Part shown: in pieces, positions 53,652-62,500 of the stretch
Numbering within the stretch: the first letter of the stretch is position 1
How the letters are laid out: each line of letters begins with the position of its first letter
NCBI GenBank assembly: GCA_964057225.1
Contig: OZ059896.1
Coordinates: 13,810,501-13,874,500 of the forward strand
Direction: 5' to 3'
DNA length: 64,000 nt
Source: Auanema rhodensis
Lineage: Eukaryota > Nematoda > Chromadorea > Rhabditida > Rhabditidae
The notes under the pieces: generated by a model
The model's input: only the letters and a program-made list of their open reading frames with translations
What the model was told of the DNA's origin: nothing
Database searches by the model: none
Made by a program: the position numbers and the translations under genes

Positions 53652-53745
53652 ACTTTTTCATTTTTATCAGTTGGTCAATTTGTTTCTTCCTGAACTATCT
53701 TTTTGAAGAACATAGTCAAGGCGGAGTCTTTTGATCTAAATCGTC

Positions 53746-53817
53746 GGTTCCGTGGTGTAGCGGTTAGCACTCAGGACTCTGAATCCTGCGACCCGAGTTC
53801 AAATCTCGGCGGAACCT
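53746..53817 (+). tRNA. tRNA-Gln (CTG)
   Basis: Consensus body. Confidence 0.96.
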
Positions 53818-53911
53818 ACTTTTTCATTTTTATCAGTTGGTCAATTTGTTTCTTCTTGAACTATCTTCTTGAAGAACATAGTCAAGGCGGAGTTTTTTGA
53901 TCTAAATCGTC

Positions 53912-53983
53912 GGTTCCGTGGTGTAGCGGTTAGCACTCAGGACTCTGAATCCTGCGACCCGAGTTCAAATCTCGGCGGAACCT
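53912..53983 (+). tRNA. tRNA-Gln (CTG)
   Basis: Consensus body. Confidence 0.96.
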
Positions 53984-54077
53984 ACTTTTTCATTTTTATC
54001 AGTTGGTCAATTTGTTTCTTCTTGAACTATCTTCTTGAAGAAAATAGTCAAGGCGGAGTCTTTTGATCTAAATCGTC

Positions 54078-54149
54078 GGTTCCGTGGTGTAGCGGTTAGC
54101 ACTCAGGACTCTGAATCCTGCGACCCGAGTTCAAATCTCGGCGGAACCT
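54078..54149 (+). tRNA. tRNA-Gln (CTG)
   Basis: Consensus body; trailer tagttttt. Confidence 0.96.
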
Positions 54150-54243
54150 AGTTTTTCATTTTTATCAGTTGGTCAATTTGTTTCTTCCTGAACTATCTTT
54201 TTGAAGAACATAGTCAAGGCGGAGTCTTTTGATCTAAATCGTC

Positions 54244-54315
54244 GGTTCCGTGGTGTAGCGGTTAGCACTCAGGACTCTGAATCCTGCGACCCGAGTTCAA
54301 ATCTCGGCGGAACCT
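54244..54315 (+). tRNA. tRNA-Gln (CTG)
   Basis: Consensus body. Confidence 0.96.
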
Positions 54316-54409
54316 ACTTTTTCATTTTTATCAGTTGGTCAATTTGTTTCTTCTTGAACTATCTTCTTGAAGAACATAAACAAGGCGGAGTCTTTTGATC
54401 TAAATCGTC

Positions 54410-54481
54410 GGTTCCGTGGTGTAGCGGTTAGCACTCAGGACTCTGAATCCTGCGACCCGAGTTCAAATCTCGGCGGAACCT
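54410..54481 (+). tRNA. tRNA-Gln (CTG)
   Basis: Consensus body. Confidence 0.96.
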
Positions 54482-54575
54482 ACTTTTTCATTTTTATCAG
54501 TTGGTCAATTTGTTTCTTCCTGAACTATCTTCTTGAAGAACATAGTCAAGGCGGAGTCTTTTGATCTAAATCGTC

Positions 54576-54647
54576 GGTTCCGTGGTGTAGCGGTTAGCAC
54601 TCAGGACTTTGAATCCTGCGACCCGAGTTCAAATCTCGGCGGAACCT
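54576..54647 (+). tRNA. tRNA-Gln (TTG)
   Basis: Counterpart of 53580, six units on. Confidence 0.96.
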
Positions 54648-54741
54648 ACTTTTTCATTTTTATCAGTTGGTCAATTTGTTTCTTCCTGAACTATCTTTTT
54701 GAAGAACATAGTCAAGGCGGAGTCTTTTGATCTAAATCGTC

Positions 54742-54813
54742 GGTTCCGTGGTGTAGCGGTTAGCACTCAGGACTCTGAATCCTGCGACCCGAGTTCAAAT
54801 CTCGGCGGAACCT
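54742..54813 (+). tRNA. tRNA-Gln (CTG)
   Basis: Consensus body. Confidence 0.96.
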
Positions 54814-54907
54814 ACTTTTTCATTTTTATCAGTTGGTCAATTTGTTTCTTCTTGAACTATCTTCTTGAAGAACATAGTCAAGGCGGAGTTTTTTGATCTA
54901 AATCGTC

Positions 54908-54979
54908 GGTTCCGTGGTGTAGCGGTTAGCACTCAGGACTCTGAATCCTGCGACCCGAGTTCAAATCTCGGCGGAACCT
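54908..54979 (+). tRNA. tRNA-Gln (CTG)
   Basis: Consensus body. Confidence 0.96.
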
Positions 54980-55073
54980 ACTTTTTCATTTTTATCAGTT
55001 GGTCAATTTGTTTCTTCTTGAACTATCTTCTTGAAGAAAATAGTCAAGGCGGAGTCTTTTGATCTAAATCGTC

Positions 55074-55145
55074 GGTTCCGTGGTGTAGCGGTTAGCACTC
55101 AGGACTCTGAATCCTGCGACCCGAGTTCAAATCTCGGCGGAACCT
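55074..55145 (+). tRNA. tRNA-Gln (CTG)
   Basis: Consensus body; trailer tagttttt. Confidence 0.96.
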
Positions 55146-55239
55146 AGTTTTTCATTTTTATCAGTTGGTCAATTTGTTTCTTCTTGAACTATCTTCTTGA
55201 AGAACATAGTCAACGGGGAGTCTTTTGATCTAAATCGTC

Positions 55240-55311
55240 GGTTCCGTGGTGTAGCGGTTAGCACTCAGGACTCTGAATCCTGCGACCCGAGTTCAAATCT
55301 CGGCGGAACCT
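55240..55311 (+). tRNA. tRNA-Gln (CTG)
   Basis: Consensus body. Confidence 0.96.
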
Positions 55312-55405
55312 ACTTTTTCATTTTGATCAGTTGGTCAATTTGTTTCTTCTTGAACTATCTTCTTGAAGAACATAGTCAACGAGGAGTCTTTTGATCTAAA
55401 TCGTC

Positions 55406-55477
55406 GGTTCCGTGGTGTAGCGGTTAGCACTCAGGACTCTGAATCCTGCGACCCGAGTTCAAATATCGGCGGAACCT
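55406..55477 (+). tRNA. tRNA-Gln (CTG), T-stem C61A, probably defective
   Basis: TTCAAATATCGG breaks the near-invariant G53-C61 pair and alters the B box. Confidence 0.8.
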
Positions 55478-55571
55478 ACTTTTTCATTTTGATCAACTAG
55501 TCAATTTGTTTCTTCTTGAACTATCTTCTTGAAGAACATAAACAAGGCGGAGTCTTTTGATCTAAATCGTC

Positions 55572-55643
55572 GGTTCCGTGGTGTAGCGGTTAGCACTCAG
55601 GACTCTGAATCCTGCGACCCGAGTTCAAATCTCGGCGGAACCT
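55572..55643 (+). tRNA. tRNA-Gln (CTG)
   Basis: Consensus body. Confidence 0.96.
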
Positions 55644-55737
55644 ACTTTTTCATTTTGATCAACTAGTCAATTTGTTTCTTCTTGAACTATCTTCTTGAAG
55701 AAAATAGTCAAGGCGGAGTCTTTTGATCTAAATCGTC

Positions 55738-55809
55738 GGTTCCGTGGTGTAGCGGTTAGCACTCAGGACTCTGAATCCTGCGACCCGAGTTCAAATCTCG
55801 GCGGAACCT
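55738..55809 (+). tRNA. tRNA-Gln (CTG)
   Basis: Consensus body. Confidence 0.96.
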
Positions 55810-55903
55810 ACTTTTTCTTTTTGATCAACTAGTCAATTTGTTTCTTCTTGAACTATCTTCTTGAAGAACATAAACAAGGCGGAGTCTTTTGATCTAAATC
55901 GTC

Positions 55904-55975
55904 GGTTCCGTGGTGTAGCGGTTAGCACTCAGGACTCTGAATCCTGCGACCCGAGTTCAAATCTCGGCGGAACCT
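55904..55975 (+). tRNA. tRNA-Gln (CTG)
   Basis: Consensus body. Confidence 0.96.
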
Positions 55976-56069
55976 ACTTTTTCATTTTTATCAGTTGGTC
56001 AATTTGTATCTTCTTGAACTATCTTCTTGAAGAAAATAGTCAAGGCGGAGTATTTTGATCTAAATCGTC

Positions 56070-56141
56070 GGTTCCGTGGTGTAGCGGTCAGCACTCAGGA
56101 CTCTGAATCCTGCGACCCGAGTTCAAATCTCGGCGGAACCT
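56070..56141 (+). tRNA. tRNA-Gln (CTG), D-loop T to C
   Basis: GGTCAGC in place of GGTTAGC in the D loop; fold kept. Confidence 0.94.
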
Positions 56142-56235
56142 ACTTTTTCATTTTTATCAGTTGGTCAATTTGTATCTTCTTGATCTATCTTCTTGAAGAA
56201 AATAGTCAAGGCGGAGTATTTTGATCTAAATCGTC

Positions 56236-56307
56236 GGTTCCGTGGTGTAGCGGTTAGCACTCAGGACTCTGAATCCTGCGACCCGAGTTCAAATCTCGGC
56301 GGAACCT
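56236..56307 (+). tRNA. tRNA-Gln (CTG)
   Basis: Consensus body. Confidence 0.96.
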
Positions 56308-56401
56308 ACTTTTTCATTTTGATCAACTAGTCAATTTGTTTCTTCTTGAACTATCTTCTTGAAGAAAATAGTCAAGGCGGAGTCTTTTGATCTAAATCGT
56401 C

Positions 56402-56473
56402 GGTTCCGTGGTGTAGCGGTTAGCACTCAGGACTCTGAATCCTGCGACCCGAGTTCAAATCTCGGCGGAACCT
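56402..56473 (+). tRNA. tRNA-Gln (CTG)
   Basis: Consensus body. Confidence 0.96.
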
Positions 56474-56567
56474 ACTTTTTCTTTTTGATCAACTAGTCAA
56501 TTTGTTTCTTCTTGAACTATCTTCTTGAAGAACATAAACAAGGCGGAGTCTTTTGATCTAAATCGTC

Positions 56568-56639
56568 GGTTCCGTGGTGTAGCGGTTAGCACTCAGGACT
56601 CTGAATCCTGCGACCCGAGTTCAAATCTCGGCGGAACCT
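56568..56639 (+). tRNA. tRNA-Gln (CTG)
   Basis: Consensus body. Confidence 0.96.
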
Positions 56640-56733
56640 AGTTTTTCATTTTTATCAGTTGGTCAATTTGTTTCTTCTTGAACTATCTTCTTGAAGAACA
56701 TAGTCAAGGCGGAGTCTTTTGATCTAAATCGTC

Positions 56734-56805
56734 GGTTCCGTGGTGTAGCGGTTAGCACTCAGGACTCTGAATCCTGCGACCCGAGTTCAAATCTCGGCGG
56801 AACCT
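56734..56805 (+). tRNA. tRNA-Gln (CTG)
   Basis: Consensus body. Confidence 0.96.
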
Positions 56806-56899
56806 ACTTTTTCATTTTGATCAGTTGGTCAATTTGTTTCTTCTTGAACTATCTTCTTGAAGAACATAGTCAACGAGGAGTCTTTTGATCTAAATCGTC

Positions 56900-56971
56900 G
56901 GTTCCGTGGTGTAGCGGTTAGCACTCAGGACTCTGAATCCTGCGACCCGAGTTCAAATATCGGCGGAACCT
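56900..56971 (+). tRNA. tRNA-Gln (CTG), T-stem C61A, probably defective
   Basis: Counterpart of 55406, nine units on. Confidence 0.8.
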
Positions 56972-57065
56972 ACTTTTTCATTTTGATCAACTAGTCAATT
57001 TGTTTCTTCTTGAACTATCTTCTTGAAGAACATAAACAAGGCGGAGTCTTTTGATCTAAATCGTC

Positions 57066-57137
57066 GGTTCCGTGGTGTAGCGGTTAGCACTCAGGACTCT
57101 GAATCCTGCGACCCGAGTTCAAATCTCGGCGGAACCT
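57066..57137 (+). tRNA. tRNA-Gln (CTG)
   Basis: Consensus body. Confidence 0.96.
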
Positions 57138-57231
57138 ACTTTTTCATTTTGATCAACTAGTCAATTTGTTTCTTCTTGAACTATCTTCTTGAAGAAAATA
57201 GTCAAGGCGGAGTCTTTTGATCTAAATCGTC

Positions 57232-57303
57232 GGTTCCGTGGTGTAGCGGTTAGCACTCAGGACTCTGAATCCTGCGACCCGAGTTCAAATCTCGGCGGAA
57301 CCT
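57232..57303 (+). tRNA. tRNA-Gln (CTG)
   Basis: Consensus body. Confidence 0.96.
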
Positions 57304-57397
57304 ACTTTTTCTTTTTGATCAACTAGTCAATTTGTTTCTTCTTGAACTATCTTCTTGAAGAACATAAACAAGGCGGAGTCTTTTGATCTAAATCGTC

Positions 57398-57469
57398 GGT
57401 TCCGTGGTGTAGCGGTTAGCACTCAGGACTCTGAATCCTGCGACCCGAGTTCAAATCTCGGCGGAACCT
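57398..57469 (+). tRNA. tRNA-Gln (CTG)
   Basis: Consensus body. Confidence 0.96.
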
Positions 57470-57563
57470 ACTTTTTCATTTTTATCAGTTGGTCAATTTG
57501 TATCTTCTTGAACTATCTTCTTGAAGAAAATAGTCAAGGCGGAGTATTTTGATCTAAATCGTC

Positions 57564-57635
57564 GGTTCCGTGGTGTAGCGGTCAGCACTCAGGACTCTGA
57601 ATCCTGCGACCCGAGTTCAAATCTCGGCGGAACCT
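57564..57635 (+). tRNA. tRNA-Gln (CTG), D-loop T to C
   Basis: Counterpart of 56070. Confidence 0.94.
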
Positions 57636-57729
57636 ACTTTTTCATTTTTATCAGTTGGTCAATTTGTATCTTCTTGATCTATCTTCTTGAAGAAAATAGT
57701 CAAGGCGGAGTATTTTGATCTAAATCGTC

Positions 57730-57801
57730 GGTTCCGTGGTGTAGCGGTTAGCACTCAGGACTCTGAATCCTGCGACCCGAGTTCAAATCTCGGCGGAACC
57801 T
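57730..57801 (+). tRNA. tRNA-Gln (CTG)
   Basis: Consensus body. Confidence 0.96.
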
Positions 57802-57895
57802 ACTTTTTCATTTTGATCAACTAGTCAATTTGTTTCTTCTTGAACTATCTTCTTGAAGAAAATAGTCAAGGCGGAGTCTTTTGATCTAAATCGTC

Positions 57896-57967
57896 GGTTC
57901 CGTGGTGTAGCGGTTAGCACTCAGGACTCTGAATCCTGCGACCCGAGTTCAAATCTCGGCGGAACCT
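57896..57967 (+). tRNA. tRNA-Gln (CTG)
   Basis: Consensus body. Confidence 0.96.
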
Positions 57968-58061
57968 ACTTTTTCTTTTTGATCAACTAGTCAATTTGTT
58001 TCTTCTTGAACTATCTTCTTGAAGAACATAAACAAGGCGGAGTCTTTTGATCTAAATCGTC

Positions 58062-58133
58062 GGTTCCGTGGTGTAGCGGTTAGCACTCAGGACTCTGAAT
58101 CCTGCGACCCGAGTTCAAATCTCGGCGGAACCT
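58062..58133 (+). tRNA. tRNA-Gln (CTG)
   Basis: Consensus body; trailer tagttttt. Confidence 0.96.
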
Positions 58134-58227
58134 AGTTTTTCATTTTTATCAGTTGGTCAATTTGTTTCTTCTTGAACTATCTTCTTGAAGAACATAGTCA
58201 ACGGGGAGTCTTTTGATCTAAATCGTC

Positions 58228-58299
58228 GGTTCCGTGGTGTAGCGGTTAGCACTCAGGACTCTGAATCCTGCGACCCGAGTTCAAATCTCGGCGGAACCT
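58228..58299 (+). tRNA. tRNA-Gln (CTG)
   Basis: Last gene in the window; element 2 follows 71 bp downstream. Confidence 0.96.
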
Positions 58300-58370
58300 A
58301 CTTTTTCATTTTGATCAGTTGGTCAATTTGTTTCTTCTTGAACTATCTTCTTGAAGAACATAGTCAACGG

Positions 58371-58717
58371 TGTGGCAATATACCACAAGTGTATAGTATG
58401 GTTGGAAGTAAAACACAAAGCGAATATGTAGAAAAGGGTTTATTGATGAATTAACAAGACAAGCACGGAATAAAATCACTGACTGCGAACGTTGAAGATG
58501 TAAGACTGATCTCTTCTCGTGGGCGGTCGTCAGCCTGAAACAAAGAGTTAGTCATGCCACATGTATAACACAACATGTGGTATGGATAAAAATTACTTAG
58601 GAAGTTACAAGAAAGAAGAAAGAAGAGAGAGAGAGAGAGAGAGGGAGAGAACAGGAGAGACAAATAAAACAATTGTTGAAGATAAAATTTATACAAACTC
58701 ACTCGCTTATCGCGACA
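58371..58717 (-). repeat. 3' LTR of element 2 (347 bp)
   Basis: TG...CA ends. It differs from the element 1 LTRs: TGTGGCAATATACCAC against TGTGGCGTTATACCGC at the left end, a much shorter and interrupted GA tract, and scattered substitutions. Confidence 0.93.
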
Positions 58718-58747
58718 CTCCCGGCAATGCGGGAATGAGAAGAAGGC

Positions 58748-59260
58748 CTACAAAGGTCTTTTACGTTTTATATCACCACAAACCACTCCATGATGCGTAT
58801 CCGCCTTACATCTATAGCAGGATACCTCGCAAATCGCTGGATGTTTTTGATTCAAACATCTGATGCATAACCCCAGTTCATGAAGACGGAGAGTGCGTTC
58901 CGGTGAGGAAGGATAAATCGGACAGGCCGCAGTACGGTGCCCATCAGCTGTCGGTTTATTGCAGAATACACATGAAGCTTTAGGAGCAGTCTGAATGGTC
59001 AAATTGTCCAGTTTCAGATTTAACGAATGTTGAATATTGTCCAGTCGTTCGGATAGATGGTTCACCGCGCTAGCTAGGTGCTCGTAGAGCCTCTTTTCAA
59101 GCACAATTAGTTGCCTCAGATTGGCAGCAGTGTTAGGTAGATGGGAATATTTTTTGAGCTCTTCCTCAAAGGAAGCATTCTCAATTATATTCGAGACAAT
59201 ATCTTCCATTTTCATGGAATATAGGAGAAACATGAGCTGCATCCTTATATACATGTTCAC
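58748..59260 (-). CDS. Zinc-knuckle accessory ORF of element 2
   Basis: 170 residues, intact. Apart from a short N-terminal difference (MQLMFLLYS against MQIMSFLYS) it reads the same as the copy in element 1, with the same coiled-coil and Cys/His array and the same place relative to the LTR. Confidence 0.8.
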   Translation of the reverse strand: MNMYIRMQLMFLLYSMKMEDIVSNIIENASFEEELKKYSHLPNTAANLRQLIVLEKRLYEHLASAVNHLSERLDNIQHSLNLKLDNLTIQTAPKASCVFCNKPTADGHRTAACPIYPSSPERTLRLHELGLCIRCLNQKHPAICEVSCYRCKADTHHGVVCGDIKRKRPL

Positions 59261-59556
59261 ATCTGGACTTTAAACGCTGATTAACATCTATTAGTTTATT
59301 GTACAATGGTGTGTTTAGGTTATCTTGTTACAGATACAATGAATTTTAGAGCCTGTACAAAAGGTTATGTGTTATGTAACTGAGTTGGATAAAAGAAACT
59401 TGATACTACCATAAATTGAAATGAAAGAAAAACAATGATATTGTTTTATTACAATGGTTATATTCGTACATAATGCTTTCTTTTTCTTTTGTTTCATTAT
59501 TATTTCAATTTTTAATTTTAAATTTAATCTCCACAAGAAATTCTTCTCTTATGCTT

Positions 59557-62500
59557 TTAAAATCTTTGATCCCGAAATAAGGCTTTTGATTTTATCCACA
59601 GTGTGAATATCCTGGTAGCTATCCATTGTGTGGTTAAGACTGTATTCAAAACTACACAGTACATGATGGGTGTACATGCCACATATCCTATGGTGGCGGT
59701 TATTGCAACGCCTATCAATATGATTCCCAACTTTGATAAAATTAACTTGAAGATTGGAGCGAAGTCAATGGATTTGGATTCTGTACCCTTACTTGAGTCA
59801 CTTTCGTTTATTTCATCTATGCTTGCTATGTGATGTAATATTCCTTTAATAATGATCTTAATTTTTTTATTGTCGCATGTGGTATAGCATAATTCATCAA
59901 TCTGAGAATTTTCTCTTTTCATTGTTACTTTTGTGATTGCTACTTTTGGAGAGCATTTTATCATGAATACTTCTTTTTGACATTCGATAGAAATCCATGT
60001 TTCTTCTGCCGTAAGGCATTGGAATTCTGCGAATGCACCCTGCCCGCAGGAGTAGCAACCTGATAGTTTTGTCAGGGCAGGTGCGCAAGGCAAATTGTTG
60101 GAGAAAATCACTGAGTTTAAGAATAGGGATGAATCGACCGTAACTAAATTTTCGTCTAAATTCGTAGAGAATGATAACGTGTTATCTTTAGTTTTAAAGT
60201 TTTGGTTAGGAGATTTTATGTCTGATGTATTGGACATTTTTTCAAAAGTAGGGGTATCACACCTACATTTTATTTCATCAAATCTATTGAATGTGCAAGG
60301 GCAGAATGAGGATACTGTACAGTTATTAAAATGTTTTAATGCGGCTTCCTCTGTTGCACATTGAATTATTCCCTTTGTGTGTATATCCGTAATGTACGTG
60401 TTTTCTTTGGAGGAAAAAAATAATTTTGTGTACATTTCTGGAGGAGGTTGTGATTGTGATAACGTTGTTATATTGAAAAGTTGTTCACGATTTTTCGTGT
60501 AAGGTTGTAGAGTGATATTGTAATTATTTTTCTGCTGGAGTAATGTTGTTTCTATATTAAATACGGTTTGGGTGGACCAACTATCACAAGTATAGACTTC
60601 GTATACTTCCTCAGTGACGGGTATATGCTCTATTTTGTAGAAAAGACAAGGATCTGTCCAAATCATAGGACATGTGTAAAATCTCGCTGACGATGTGAAG
60701 CAACCTGATTGTGAAGGGAACGTATATGGTTGTAGTTCCTCGATTTTATTATGGAGCGAGTTAGTTTCACATGTTCCGTCACACGAGCCCCGGTGACGGC
60801 ATCGTAATATGCTCAATATGTTGACGGTTGTCTGTCTAGTGAAGTATCTAGTATTCTTTTGGCAGACATGTTCAGTATATAGTTTAGTTATTTTAAATTG
60901 ACCAATTTCATGATTAGAATGCGTTATGGTAATGCATAATTGTTTTGTTCCGGGAGAAAATATGATATCTTGACTGTATTCGTGATAACAAGCTAAGTTG
61001 TCATCGCATCGTATGTTAACGAAGTGTTGAACATGAACATCGGAACATGAACTGCAGCTTCCAATACATAAAGCCAAGATGATTGCCAGTAACGATGGTA
61101 AAGATGTTTGCGACCCTCTAGTAAAGAGAGAGAATTTTGGTGGCTTTCTCGTACGGTTTAAAATAGGGTAAATATGCTTTTGAAAGGTTTCATGATCCAC
61201 AATATTAGCGTCTTGTGTGTTCGTTTGTTTTAATTGCAACGTATCATTGTGGTCTTCTGTTATTTTTTGATCAGTTTCATGATCTTCTTGTTCGGAGATT
61301 GTTTTATGTTTTAATTTCATGATGTTGAGCATGGTTTGAGTGTTTTTGGACCATGTCTTATATCTATATTGGCTGTAGCCCATGCGGCATAGACAAGAGA
61401 CTATGAGGGTAACTGCCATAATGGTTATTATCACTGTCCATGTTGCCATTTCTGGGGAGCAATGAGGATTCGCTATAAGTTTTGTGGTGAACATGTTAGA
61501 GTCCTTGCAACTATTGATTTCTTCGGCATATGTCGAAGTAATTATAATCGGTAATGAAAGGGCTTTCATTATGTCAGCTGCTATTTTTGGGTTTATTTTA
61601 TTTTTTCTTTGGTGTGTGGCATAGGACATTTTTAGTGGGAAGGCTTTTATATTTTCCTTCTCAGTGACCTCATCTTGTTCTGTATATTTTGCTGTTTTCA
61701 CTGATGATGGTTTTGTTTTATTTTGAGGTCGATCGTTTGTTGCATCCTCATTATTCTCTGTTTCTGGAGTGTATGTATTATCATGTTGAGAGTTGTCTGA
61801 TTCATATGCAATATCGTAATTATGGTTGCTATCATTTATGTTATTGTTCTCATGTATTGTTTCATCTGTATGTTCTATATGATGATCGGAGTGTATGTTG
61901 TCTAATACGGTATCAGTATGTGCTATTCTATCTGTTGAGCTATTATTTTCTTGGACTATGTGTGAGTTGTCTTCTATGATTTTGTTGTTGCTAGTGTTGC
62001 ATCTTATCTCTAGTGGATAGAGCTGATTGATGGATCGAGTAATTATGTTTCCGTTGCTTGTTGCAACTTTTGCTGAACGTATGTTGCCATCTGAACTAGT
62101 AATTGTTTCAATAATGCGACCTAGTTTCCATGTTCCTCGTGGCGACATGTCGTTTTGTATTATTACTATTTCATCCTTGTGAGGAAAGAGATTTGTGTGA
62201 TTTTTTCTCTTGTTTTTATGTTTGAAAATGTCTTTTAAACTAGTTAGATACTCCTCCTGGAAACGTGTCCAGAATTTAGACGCTGAGTCTTCTGATAACT
62301 GAAGAGCTTCTAGCGCTTGTTCTGTCGATTGAATCGTTTGGATATCGCTGTGAATATCGAATATATGAGTGTTATCATTGTTTTCTGGTAATGAAAACTT
62401 TATTGCTGATGTTAAAAAATCAATTGGTCTTATGGGTAAAGCATCTAAATTATCTGGGTGTGGATGAGTGAGTGGGCGTGTATTAATTATGGCTTCTATT

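Larger units (their letters stand above)
55406..58133 (+). repeat. Higher-order duplication of 9 tRNA units
   Basis: The rare C61A (55406) and D-loop (56070) variants and their spacers recur 1494 bp on (56900, 57564). Confidence 0.9.
52681..58370 (+). repeat. Plus-strand block B of the tRNA-Gln tandem array (34 genes)
   Basis: Continuation of block A past element 1, at a strict 166-bp period. 32 of 34 genes are CTG, unlike the even mix in block A. Internal duplications: six units (53580 and 54576, the only two TTG genes) and nine units (55406/56900 and 56070/57564). It ends at element 2, 24 bp before the next gene would begin. Confidence 0.97.

Noticed and set aside
28199..58299. CRISPR-like or SINE array
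   Set aside because: The regular unit is a complete tRNA cloverleaf with Pol III signals, and spacers are repeats too, not unique. There is no A-rich tail, target duplication or dispersed position as for SINEs.
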